Below the pieces are notes generated by a model. It searched no databases, was not told the DNA's origin, and saw only the letters and a program-made list of their open reading frames with translations. This document shows, piece by piece, positions 25,346-33,733 of a stretch of DNA of 58,347 bases. The position numbers were made by a program, and so were the translations under genes. The stretch comes from JAXHMM01 sp964528445 (lineage in GTDB: Bacteria; Bacteroidota; Rhodothermia; Balneolales; Balneolaceae), in contig CAZGSL010000011.1 of NCBI GenBank assembly GCA_964528445.1, positions 1 to 58,347 on the forward strand, read 5' to 3'. The number at the start of each line of letters is the position of its first letter. Within the stretch, counting starts at the first letter, position 1.

Positions 25346-27280
25346 ATGGGCGAAGAAAGAGTAAAGTTGGCCGACAGCCAGGAGGAGGTTCAGCGGTTCA
25401 TGAAGTATGTGCTGAAGGACCTCCGGGCACTGGACAGAATGCTGGAGGAGGAGTGGTTTGAAACCGATCCCCTTCGAATCGGTGCCGAACAGGAGCTCTG
25501 CCTGGTCGACCGCCATGCCAAGGCCGCCCCGCTGGCGATGGAGATCCTGGCGCAACTGGACGATTCCGGGGCCTATACCACGGAGTTCGCCAAATTCAAC
25601 CTGGAAATCAACATGGTGCCCCTGGAGTTCGGGGGCGACTGCCTCTCCCGGATGGAGGAGAACCTCCAGGACCGGGTGGACCGGGTCCGCAGCGTCGCCG
25701 AAGAGATGGACGGCAACCTGGTACTGACGGGGATTCTGCCTACGATCCGGAAGGTGGACCTGGACCTGAAGAATATGACGCCCCTCCAGCGCTACCGGGC
25801 GCTGTGCCAGGCAATCAACAACCTGCGCGGCGAGGAGTTCGAGCTGCGGATCCAGGGGATGGACGAGCTGCTGATGAAATTCGACTCGCCCCTCCTTGAG
25901 GCCAGCAATACCGGTTTCCAGGTGCACCTGCAGGTGACGCCGGAGGAGTTCGTCAGGAAATACAACATTGCCCAGGCGCTGACGGGGCCCATTCTCTCCT
26001 GCGCCGTGGGATCTCCCCTGCTGTTCGGCAAGCGGCTGTGGAGCGAGACCCGCATCGCCCTTTTTCAACAGTCGGTGGACACCCGTACGGTCGGCGACCA
26101 TCTGCGCGACAGCTCGCCGCGGGTAACCTTCGGAAACGAATGGGTCGACGAAAGCATCCTGGAGATCTTTCGAGAGGACACCGCGAGGTACCGGGTGATG
26201 CTCAGCTCGGAAGTGACGGAAGATGTGGAGGAGCTGCTGGAGAAGGGAGAACCCCCTCAACTGAAGGCCCTGCAGGTTCACAACGGCACGGTCTACCGCT
26301 GGAACCGGCCCTGCTACGGGGTGATCGATGGGAAACCGCACCTGCGCATCGAAAACCGGGTCTTTCCATCGGGACCCACGGTAACCGACGAGGTGGCCAA
26401 CTCCGCGTTCTGGCTGGGCGCGATGAACAAGATGGAGGACTACTACCCGGATATCAGGGAAGTTATGAGTTTTGACGATGCCAAAATGAATTTTATCGCG
26501 GCCTCAAAGCTGGGGCTGGATACCAACATCCGGTGGGTGGACGGGAAGCGGGTGAACGCCGCGGAGCTGATTACCGAAGAGCTGTTGCCCATCGCCCGGG
26601 AAGGGCTCGAAAAGGCGGGCATTCGCGAAAGCGATATCGACACCTACCTGGGCATTATCGAGGAGCGCGTGGAAAGCGGTCAGACCGCCTCGCAATGGAT
26701 GATCGACAACTACTCCGCGCTCATGAAGGAGAACAGCTCCAAGGAGCAGTCCCTCGGGGCCATCACAAGGGCGATGATCAAATACCAGAAGAAAGGGGAG
26801 CCGGCCCACAAGTGGGGCCGCGCACGGATGGAGGACCTGGAGGACTGGCAGCCGTCCAACCTGCTGGTCGAGGAGTTTATGACCACGGACCTGTTTACGG
26901 TTCAGAAGGACGATATCCTGGAGTTTGTGGCCAACCTTATAGACTGGCGGCGCATCCGTTACGTGCCGGTGGAGGACGACAAGAAGCACCTGGTGGGGCT
27001 GGTGACCATGCGCATCATCTTCAACGAATACAGCAAGGCCCTCAACCACGACGAGGAACTATCCAAAACGGTGGACGAGGTGATGATCAGGAATCCCATC
27101 ACGATCCATCCGGAAGCATCCATCATGGAGGCGATGGACATCATGGACAGCCAGCAGATCGGCTGCCTCCCGGTGGTGAAGAACAACCGGCTGGTGGGCA
27201 TTATTACCGAGCAGAACTACATGACCATAACGGCAAGGCTGCTGCGGCTGCTGCACGGCAATAATGAGAAAGATGAATGA
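25346..27280 (+). CDS. GCS2-type glutamate-cysteine ligase-like protein with C-terminal CBS pair
   Basis: This 644-aa protein begins with a GCS2 (YbdK-like) carboxylate-amine ligase domain, with the motif RIGAEQELCLVD near residue 50 and conserved Asn/His/Arg positions (SNTGFQVHLQV). Such enzymes join a glutamate-like acid to an amine using ATP. Residues about 508-565 and 576-630 are two CBS domains (FMTTDLFTVQ, VMIRNPITIHPEA), which usually bind adenine nucleotides. The stop codon overlaps the next gene by 17 bp. The substrate is unknown and glutathione synthesis is only one option. Confidence 0.8.
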   Translation: MGEERVKLADSQEEVQRFMKYVLKDLRALDRMLEEEWFETDPLRIGAEQELCLVDRHAKAAPLAMEILAQLDDSGAYTTEFAKFNLEINMVPLEFGGDCLSRMEENLQDRVDRVRSVAEEMDGNLVLTGILPTIRKVDLDLKNMTPLQRYRALCQAINNLRGEEFELRIQGMDELLMKFDSPLLEASNTGFQVHLQVTPEEFVRKYNIAQALTGPILSCAVGSPLLFGKRLWSETRIALFQQSVDTRTVGDHLRDSSPRVTFGNEWVDESILEIFREDTARYRVMLSSEVTEDVEELLEKGEPPQLKALQVHNGTVYRWNRPCYGVIDGKPHLRIENRVFPSGPTVTDEVANSAFWLGAMNKMEDYYPDIREVMSFDDAKMNFIAASKLGLDTNIRWVDGKRVNAAELITEELLPIAREGLEKAGIRESDIDTYLGIIEERVESGQTASQWMIDNYSALMKENSSKEQSLGAITRAMIKYQKKGEPAHKWGRARMEDLEDWQPSNLLVEEFMTTDLFTVQKDDILEFVANLIDWRRIRYVPVEDDKKHLVGLVTMRIIFNEYSKALNHDEELSKTVDEVMIRNPITIHPEASIMEAMDIMDSQQIGCLPVVKNNRLVGIITEQNYMTITARLLRLLHGNNEKDE

Positions 27281-28223
27281 GACTTCCAGTGAAATCTCTG
27301 TTGCGGAGGAGACCGACCGGATTATCGGCCGGTCGGAGTGCGATGACGACGGCACCCGCCTGGTGGTCCTGGCCGGCATGCACGGCAACGAGCCCGCGGG
27401 AGTAGATGCCCTGCAGCGCGTGTTCCGGATCATCGAAGAGAGAAGCCCGCTCACCTCGGGGGGGATCATCGGCATGCGGGCCAACATACCCGCCCTGAAC
27501 GAGGGCGTGCGTTATGTTGAGGAGGATATGAACCGTATCTGGCTCCCCCGCATTATCGACCGGATTCAGCGGACATCCCGGGAGCGCCTCGCTACCAGCG
27601 AGCGCCGGGAGATCAAGCGGGTATTAAACCTGGTTGGCGAATTCACAAGTGTCAATCCCCGCAGCGACCGGATCCTGGTGGATCTTCACTCCTTTTCGGC
27701 GGAGGGACACCTGTTTGCCATCACCGCCCGCCGCGAGCCCCATCTTCGCCTGCTGTCGGGCCTGCATATCCCGATGGTATTCGGCATCGAGGAGAGCCTG
27801 AGGGGAGCCGCCCTGCGCTTTTACCAGGACCGGGGATACCGGACCATGGCCCTGGAGGGAGGGCAGCACCGCAACGCATTGACGGTCGACAATATCGTGG
27901 CGGCGCTGCTGCTGATCATGCAGCAGGCGGGCATGATCAGGGAGGAGAGCCTGCCGGGAATAGCCCGGCACCGGGAGCACCTTCGGAGCCAGACCCGCAT
28001 GCTCCCCGAGCGCTCCGAGCTGGTGTACCAGCATATGATCCAGCCCGGCGACCGGTTCCGAATGCGGCCCGGATTCCGGAATTTTCAGCCGGTGAAAGAG
28101 GGAGAGTGGCTCGCCACGGACCGGGAGGGCCGGATCGTTGCCCACTGTGACGGATACCTGCTGATGCCCCTCTACCAGAACCAGGGGAACGACGGCTTTT
28201 TTATCGTCCGACGCCATACATAG
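27264..28223 (+). CDS. Succinylglutamate desuccinylase/aspartoacylase-family protein
   Basis: This 319-aa M14-like amidohydrolase has the zinc motif HGNE (His40, Glu43), His142 in VDLHSFS, the substrate-binding DMNR at 89-91 and a probable catalytic Glu in ALEGGQHRN. Family members hydrolyse N-acyl amino acids such as succinylglutamate or N-acetylaspartate. The start lies inside the end of the GCS2-CBS gene, so the pair is surely co-translated. An alternative ATG is at 27273. It may cut the amide made by the upstream ligase, which is inference. Confidence 0.82.
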   Translation: MRKMNETSSEISVAEETDRIIGRSECDDDGTRLVVLAGMHGNEPAGVDALQRVFRIIEERSPLTSGGIIGMRANIPALNEGVRYVEEDMNRIWLPRIIDRIQRTSRERLATSERREIKRVLNLVGEFTSVNPRSDRILVDLHSFSAEGHLFAITARREPHLRLLSGLHIPMVFGIEESLRGAALRFYQDRGYRTMALEGGQHRNALTVDNIVAALLLIMQQAGMIREESLPGIARHREHLRSQTRMLPERSELVYQHMIQPGDRFRMRPGFRNFQPVKEGEWLATDREGRIVAHCDGYLLMPLYQNQGNDGFFIVRRHT

Positions 28224-28250
28224 TCTTCAAATTTTCTTACTTTGAATGCT

Positions 28251-29132
28251 ATGGAAGACTACCAGTTTATCGACGGAACGCGGCTCTCGTCGGTGATCGA
28301 GGCAATCATATTTGCCAGTACCGAGCCGGTGTCCGCCCGGAAACTTACCGACATTATTGCCCAGGGCGAGGAGCAGCTGGAGCTGGAGACCGGCGCCATC
28401 GATAATTTCGTGGAGAAGCTGAATCGCCGGTACGAGGAGAACGGCCTGGCGTTTGAGATCCGCACCGTGGGGGGCGGATATACGTTCGCCACCCGCAAGC
28501 GGTTTGAATCCTGGCTCAGTATTTTCCAGCATGAGGAGGCGTACCGCAAGCTCTCCCAGGCCGCCATCGAGACCCTGGCGATTGTCGCTTATAAACAGCC
28601 GATCACCAAGCCGGAAGTGGACGATATCCGCGGAGTGGATTCGGGATATATCCTGCGCCAGCTGCTGGAGAAGGTGCTGATCGAGGTAGCGGGACGCATG
28701 GACGCGCCGGGCAAACCCCTGATCTACCGGACCACCCGGCATTTTCTGAAGCATTTTGGCATCAACTCCCTGGATGAGCTGCCGAAGCCGCGCGAAATTG
28801 AGGAGATTTTAAAGGACGAAGACATGGCCGAGCACCGCCAGTTCCTGTTCGACCGCCAGCTTGAGCTCGAACAGATGCAGGCGGAGGTAGATGAGGAGGA
28901 CGAGGAGATTATCGATCCCACCCTGGTGGAGGCCGTGGAGTCGCTCAGCGGAGATGGCAGCGGGGAAGGGGAGGGGACGCACCCGGGGGATCGCGGGGAG
29001 CCGGCGGAAACAGAAAATTCCGAGGGAGAAGATCCGCCGGAGGAAACCGCCCCGGATCCGGAAGAGCGGGAAGGAGAGACGGAATCCGAATCGAAAAGCG
29101 AATCACCCGAAAAGAATAATGAGCAAAAGTAG
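28251..29132 (+). CDS. scpB: Segregation and condensation protein B
   Basis: ScpB is the kleisin-associated winged-helix subunit of the SMC-ScpAB condensin that organises chromosomes. The 293-aa protein has the usual two winged-helix domains (about 1-185), with segments IEAIIFASTEPVS and QAAIETLAIVAYKQPITK. Residues about 215-293 form an acidic low-complexity tail not seen in typical 180-200 aa ScpB. ATG 28251 is used, since the in-frame codon at 28242 is TTG. It overlaps the next gene by 14 bp. ScpA and Smc are not in the window. Confidence 0.92.
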   Translation: MEDYQFIDGTRLSSVIEAIIFASTEPVSARKLTDIIAQGEEQLELETGAIDNFVEKLNRRYEENGLAFEIRTVGGGYTFATRKRFESWLSIFQHEEAYRKLSQAAIETLAIVAYKQPITKPEVDDIRGVDSGYILRQLLEKVLIEVAGRMDAPGKPLIYRTTRHFLKHFGINSLDELPKPREIEEILKDEDMAEHRQFLFDRQLELEQMQAEVDEEDEEIIDPTLVEAVESLSGDGSGEGEGTHPGDRGEPAETENSEGEDPPEETAPDPEEREGETESESKSESPEKNNEQK

Positions 29133-29934
29133 AGGGAGAAAAAAGGGGCGCAGCCGGCACAGCCACAAGGAGCCGGACCAGGCGCGGCAGAACTACGGGG
29201 AGGACGAGAAGATCCGCCTCAACAAGTACATCGCCCATTCGGGTTTCTGTTCGCGAAGAGACGCCGACGACTACATCGCGGCCGGGAAAGTGACTGTCAA
29301 CGGGGAGACCGTGACGGAAATGGGCACGAAAGTGAAGCGGAGCGACCTCGTGAAGGTGGAGGGCCAGACGATGAGCCTGGAGCCTTTCGTCTATATTCTG
29401 CTCAACAAACCGAAGGATACCATCACCACCACGGACGACCCGCGGGGCCGCGATACGGTAATGGACCAGATCGAGGAGGCCACGGGAAACCGGGTCTACC
29501 CGGTGGGACGGCTGGACCGTCATACCATGGGTCTGCTGCTTTTGACGAACGACGGCGACCTCGCGCACCGGCTGATGCACCCCAGTCACCGGGTGCGGAA
29601 GACCTACGAGGTGGAGACCAGGCCCCACCTGAAGGAGAAGGAGCTGGAGGAGCTCTCACGGGGCATCGAGCTGGAGGACGGCCCGGTCAATCCCCATAGG
29701 GTGACGAGCACGCCTGACGGCTTCTTTCTGACCGTCTTTGAGGGACGGAATCGCCTGGTGCGCCGTATTGCCGAGTATTTCGGCGCCGAGGTCACCCGGC
29801 TCAAGCGTATCGACTACGGCGGACTGAACCTGAAGGGGGTGAAGATGGGCCGCTGGCGCTACCTACGAAGGGACGAGGTGAACGCGCTTCGCAAACTGGT
29901 GAACCTGGAACCGCTGAATTTCAACAAGGGCTGA
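29119..29934 (+). CDS. rluB: RluB/RsuA-family rRNA pseudouridine synthase
   Basis: This 271-aa enzyme isomerises a uridine in rRNA, probably 23S position 2605 by analogy with RluB. A basic N terminus (SKSRGRKKGRSRHSHK) leads into an S4 domain (RLNKYIAHSGFCSRRDAD) and a catalytic domain with the nucleophile Asp in VGRLDRHTMGLLL. The start at 29119 lies inside the end of scpB, and this scpB-rluB pairing is common in bacteria. It is followed after 3 bp by a hydrolase gene. Confidence 0.92.
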   Translation: MSKSRGRKKGRSRHSHKEPDQARQNYGEDEKIRLNKYIAHSGFCSRRDADDYIAAGKVTVNGETVTEMGTKVKRSDLVKVEGQTMSLEPFVYILLNKPKDTITTTDDPRGRDTVMDQIEEATGNRVYPVGRLDRHTMGLLLLTNDGDLAHRLMHPSHRVRKTYEVETRPHLKEKELEELSRGIELEDGPVNPHRVTSTPDGFFLTVFEGRNRLVRRIAEYFGAEVTRLKRIDYGGLNLKGVKMGRWRYLRRDEVNALRKLVNLEPLNFNKG

Positions 29935-29937
29935 TCC

Positions 29938-30813
29938 ATGCCGTTCGAGATCATCGCCAAGATTTCCGACTCCGTTCCCTCCGAAGAGGGCGTGCCCATC
30001 CGGTACGACCTCTACGTTCCCTCCGGCAGATCCGACATGCGCGTGCCGGTAATCATCTTCCTGCACGGCTTCAAGGGTTTCAAGGACTGGGGCCCTTTTC
30101 CCGCCGCGTGCGAAAGGCTCAGCGAGGCGGGCTTTGCGGTGCTTGCCATGAATTTTTCCCACAACGGAATCGGAGAGAATCCCGAGGTTTTCGACCGGCT
30201 CGACCTTTTTGAGAAGGAGACGCTCACCCGGGACCTGGAGGATGTGGGCACGGTTATACGGGCCCTGCAGGACGGGAGGATATCCACCGACAAGGTGATG
30301 CTGGGTACGGATGCGATCGGGCTGCTGGGACATTCGCGAGGGGGACATACGGCCGTGGCGGCAGCGGCGGAGTACGATGAGGTCGCCTGCCTGGTAACCT
30401 GGTCGGCCGTGGCCGACTACAACGAGCGCTGGTCGGAGCAGATGATAAACGACTGGAAAGAGAAAGGGGGCACCGAAATAAAAAACGGCCGTACGGGCCA
30501 GATGATGCCGGTGGGAAAGGTGGTGTACGAGGATGCCCGCCGGAACGCGGACCGACTCATGGCCGCCGAACGTGTCAGGGAGCTTCGCATTCCCGCCCTC
30601 TTTGTTCATGCGAGAGACGACGAATCGGTGCCTGATAGCGAGGCGAGGATTCTCCACCGGAACTGCCCGTCGAAGGAGAAAAAACTCCGGCTGGTCCCCG
30701 ACACCGGCCATACGTTCGGCGGGGCCCATCCGTTTGAGGAGGAGCAATTCCCCTCCCCGTTTGATGATGTGCTGGAGGAGACGCTGAAGTGGTTTGAATA
30801 TTACCTGCAATAA
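29938..30813 (+). CDS. Alpha/beta hydrolase (dienelactone hydrolase-like)
   Basis: A 291-aa cytoplasmic hydrolase. The oxyanion-hole region FLHGFKGFKDW, the nucleophile elbow GHSRGG with Ser133, an Asp in ARDDESVP and the His in DTGHTFGG make a complete Ser-Asp-His triad. No signal peptide is present. It follows the rluB gene closely and precedes a TPR gene, but these neighbours give no clear substrate. Confidence 0.85.
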   Translation: MPFEIIAKISDSVPSEEGVPIRYDLYVPSGRSDMRVPVIIFLHGFKGFKDWGPFPAACERLSEAGFAVLAMNFSHNGIGENPEVFDRLDLFEKETLTRDLEDVGTVIRALQDGRISTDKVMLGTDAIGLLGHSRGGHTAVAAAAEYDEVACLVTWSAVADYNERWSEQMINDWKEKGGTEIKNGRTGQMMPVGKVVYEDARRNADRLMAAERVRELRIPALFVHARDDESVPDSEARILHRNCPSKEKKLRLVPDTGHTFGGAHPFEEEQFPSPFDDVLEETLKWFEYYLQ

Positions 30814-30828
30814 CCCCCGGCTGCTTTC

Positions 30829-31998
30829 GTGAAGAGACCACAACTCCTTTTTGCCGCCCTCCTGCTGCTGTTTGTGCCCCTTCGCTCCAATGCCCAGGTT
30901 CCCGAACTGATCATGGACAGGGAGTTTCGCCCGGTGGCACGCGCCGCGATCGATTCCATCTACAATTTCAAATTCGGGGAGGCGGAGGAGCTGCTTCGGC
31001 CCTGGGAGAACGAATATCCAGGTCACCCCCTGTGGACCCTTATGGCGGGCATACGGACCTGGTGGGAGGTGCTGGCGGACCTTGACGACCGCAGTCACGA
31101 CGCGGAACTTTTCAACAGGATGGAGAAGGCCGACTACGAAAGCTCGCGCCTGCTGAGCGATCAGGGCGGCCATGCCGACGCGCTGATTATCAAGGCCATC
31201 TCCAACGGGTACGCCGCACGACACAGGGCCAATCGGGGGGCGTGGGTAAGCAGCATGAACACGGCCCGCAAGGCGCTGAGCGCATACAATTACCTGCGGG
31301 AGCAGGATACGGGTCTGGCGGACCTGAAGCTGGCGGAGGGACTCAAGCTCTATTATTCCGAATATCTGCCCGAAGCCTATCCCGTTGTGAAAACGGTCTC
31401 CTGGTTCCTGCCTTCGGGGGACCGGCAGCGGGGGCTGGAGCTGCTGAGGGAGGCGGCCGACAGCGCCGTCTTCGCGTCGGCGGAGGCGAGCTATTTCCTG
31501 GGCAATATCCAGTTTAATTACGAGGACAATTACGAAAAAGCGTCCGCTCATTTTCTCCGTCTGGCGGAGCGGTACCCCGACAACGGCTACTACGCCCGGC
31601 TCCATGTCCGGGCGCTCTTCGAGCTGGAGCGGTTCGACGAGGCCCTAGCCCGCATCGAAAAGGTGGCGGCCCGCTGGGAGGAGGAATCCCTTTCCTATCG
31701 GAAGGTGCTCGAGGAGGAGCTCTACAGCTACCGGGGACGCATTCTGCTGGAGCGGGGAGAGCCCGAGCGGGCAGCGGAGGCGCTGCGGCGGTCGTTCGAG
31801 CTGGGAGAGAAACTGCCGGACAGCGACCGGCGCTCCTACCATGTGATCTCCGGCTATTTTCTGGGGCGGGCGCTGCATCAACTGGGCCGGGACGAGGAGG
31901 CCGCGGAGGTACTGGAGCATGCAAACGGCCATGACACCGAAGACTCCTACCGGCAGCGGGCCCGAACTCTTCTGCGCCGGATCACCTCCGGGGGGTGA
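30829..31998 (+). CDS. Exported tetratricopeptide-repeat protein
   Basis: This 389-aa protein has a signal peptide (about 1-22, ending SNA-Q) and several TPR-like helical pairs, most clearly near residues 45-65, 225-260 and 290-370. The sequence is rich in Glu, Ala and Leu, as expected of helical repeats. It probably acts as a periplasmic or surface scaffold. The start is GTG at 30829, 15 bp after the hydrolase gene. No specific family was recognised. Confidence 0.7.
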   Translation: MKRPQLLFAALLLLFVPLRSNAQVPELIMDREFRPVARAAIDSIYNFKFGEAEELLRPWENEYPGHPLWTLMAGIRTWWEVLADLDDRSHDAELFNRMEKADYESSRLLSDQGGHADALIIKAISNGYAARHRANRGAWVSSMNTARKALSAYNYLREQDTGLADLKLAEGLKLYYSEYLPEAYPVVKTVSWFLPSGDRQRGLELLREAADSAVFASAEASYFLGNIQFNYEDNYEKASAHFLRLAERYPDNGYYARLHVRALFELERFDEALARIEKVAARWEEESLSYRKVLEEELYSYRGRILLERGEPERAAEALRRSFELGEKLPDSDRRSYHVISGYFLGRALHQLGRDEEAAEVLEHANGHDTEDSYRQRARTLLRRITSGG

Positions 31999-32024
31999 GA
32001 CTTCTCAGGCTTCCCGGCGGACAG

Positions 32025-33023
32025 CTAGAGCCGGCCGCAGACGGCTTCCGTGAATTGGGAAGTGGAACCGCTCCCCCCGATGTCCGCCGTACAGACCGAC
32101 TTGTCCTCCAGGGTTTCGTACACCGCGCGGCGAATGGTCCGTGCTATCTCCTCTTCGTCGAGGTAGTCAAGCATCATCAGTGCCGACAGCAGGAATGCGA
32201 TGGGATTGGCCTTGTTCTGTCCCGCGATATCGGGCGCGGAGCCGTGTACGGCTTCAAACATGGCGGCATCGTCCCCGATATTGGCCGAACCCGTCACTCC
32301 CAGTCCCCCGATAAGTCCCGCGGAGAGGTCCGACAGGATATCTCCGAAGAGATTGGTGGTAACGATGATGTCGAACTGCTCCGGCCGAAGCACCATCTGC
32401 ATGGCCATGTTGTCCACGATGAGATCCTCGTACTCGACATTGGGGTATTCGGAGGCGATTTCGTTCCCCACCTCCAGGAAGAGTCCGCAGGTGTATTTGA
32501 GGATGTTGGCCTTATGGACGAGGGTGATTTTTTCGCGGTTGTTCCTTTTGGCATAGTCGAAAGCCGCGCGGATGATTTTTTCGCTGGCCTTCCTTGTAAC
32601 CACCGCGATGCTTTCGGCGTGGCCCTGCTCCTCTATCCAGCGCTCCTTCCCGATATAAAGTCCCTCCGTATTCTCACGAAAAATCACCATGTCGACGTCC
32701 TTGAAGCGGGACTCGATGTGGGGGAGGGTTTTCGCGGGACGAATGTTGCTGTAGAGTTCAAACTTTTTTCGAAGCGCCACATTTACCGATCGGAAGCCCG
32801 CCCCCACGGGCGTGGTCAGGGGACCCTTGAGCGCGAGTCGGTGCTCATCGATGGCCTCCAGGGTCTCCTCCGGCAGAGGGGTACCCTCCTCTTCGTGGGC
32901 CTTGAGTCCCGCCGTGCGGCGGATCCAGTTTATTTTTGTCCCGGCCGCTTCCAGAATGGAGGTAACGGCCTGGGTGATTTCGGGTCCGATCCCGTCGCCG
33001 GGAATCAATACAACATCGTGCAT
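32025..33023 (-). CDS. NAD-dependent isocitrate dehydrogenase
   Basis: This 332-aa member of the isocitrate/isopropylmalate dehydrogenase family most likely catalyses the TCA step from isocitrate to 2-oxoglutarate. The N terminus is LIPGDGIGPE. The substrate loop FRSVNVALRKKFELYSNIRP has the Ser, Asn and Arg of isocitrate enzymes. The cofactor loop HGSAPDIAGQNKANP carries Asp-Ile, the NAD-type pair rather than Lys-Tyr. ATG 33023 is chosen because it begins the conserved domain. It is 93 bp downstream of doxX on the same strand. Confidence 0.88.
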   Translation of the reverse strand: MHDVVLIPGDGIGPEITQAVTSILEAAGTKINWIRRTAGLKAHEEEGTPLPEETLEAIDEHRLALKGPLTTPVGAGFRSVNVALRKKFELYSNIRPAKTLPHIESRFKDVDMVIFRENTEGLYIGKERWIEEQGHAESIAVVTRKASEKIIRAAFDYAKRNNREKITLVHKANILKYTCGLFLEVGNEIASEYPNVEYEDLIVDNMAMQMVLRPEQFDIIVTTNLFGDILSDLSAGLIGGLGVTGSANIGDDAAMFEAVHGSAPDIAGQNKANPIAFLLSALMMLDYLDEEEIARTIRRAVYETLEDKSVCTADIGGSGSTSQFTEAVCGRL

Positions 33024-33116
33024 AAAAAGAAGGTGATTGCAGATTAGAAAACAGGGTATCAAATAGCGCGGAAGATACGAATAATTGGGCCCACATCTAA
33101 GAAAAAAGAGACCGGT

Positions 33117-33545
33117 TCAGTATCGCCTTCGGCGGTTGATGCGCCTGTCCACGCTGTATTGGCCGGGCCCGATAAACAGCATTCCGAGGAATACCAGGGC
33201 CAGTTCGAGAGAAGGGGAAAACTCCGGGAGACCGCCTCCCTCGTAGATAATCCGGGCGGTCTCCATACCCATCAGGAGAAAAAGCAGGATCGTGGTGGGG
33301 GTGAAAAAGACGCCCAGCACCAGGAAGAGTCCGCCGAACAGCTCAATGGCGCCTCCCATGAATCCGAAGAACATGGGGCCGATATCCAGTCCCAGGTGCA
33401 GCATGCTGTTGCCCACCGCCTCCCATCTCTCGGGTCCCCCGAAAACGGTGGGGTAGCCGCGCAGGATGAAAAGTATTCCCACGCCGATCCGGATGATCAG
33501 AAGACCGATATTTCGGTATTGTCCCCGTTTCCTAGTTTTGAGCAT
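33117..33545 (-). CDS. DoxX family membrane protein
   Basis: This 142-aa protein has four hydrophobic segments and the DoxX pattern (IRIGVGILFILRGYP near the N terminus, GAIELFGGLFLVLG in the second half). DoxX proteins are small inner-membrane proteins linked to quinone or thiol redox, with poorly defined roles. The start is ATG at 33545. A TATAAT-like site lies about 60 bases upstream, but no match to the lineage promoter was found. Confidence 0.85.
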   Translation of the reverse strand: MLKTRKRGQYRNIGLLIIRIGVGILFILRGYPTVFGGPERWEAVGNSMLHLGLDIGPMFFGFMGGAIELFGGLFLVLGVFFTPTTILLFLLMGMETARIIYEGGGLPEFSPSLELALVFLGMLFIGPGQYSVDRRINRRRRY

Positions 33546-33733
33546 GATTCTGTTTATTCTTCGCTTCCGGCGAGGTCCTTAGTTTCAAGCCAGATGCCAT
33601 TATACAATGACTCCGTGTAATTTCGAACTGCGAAGGGAGGAAGGTGTATAAATTTTTGTAAATAATAAATATTCCGTTTTACTATTACAGAGTTCCAACC
33701 AGTAATCTGAATGTAATTTGAGGAATCGTTCCT

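Noticed and set aside
29863..31605. Minus-strand frame of 580 codons
   Set aside because: It is antisense to the hydrolase and TPR genes, with no recognisable domain.
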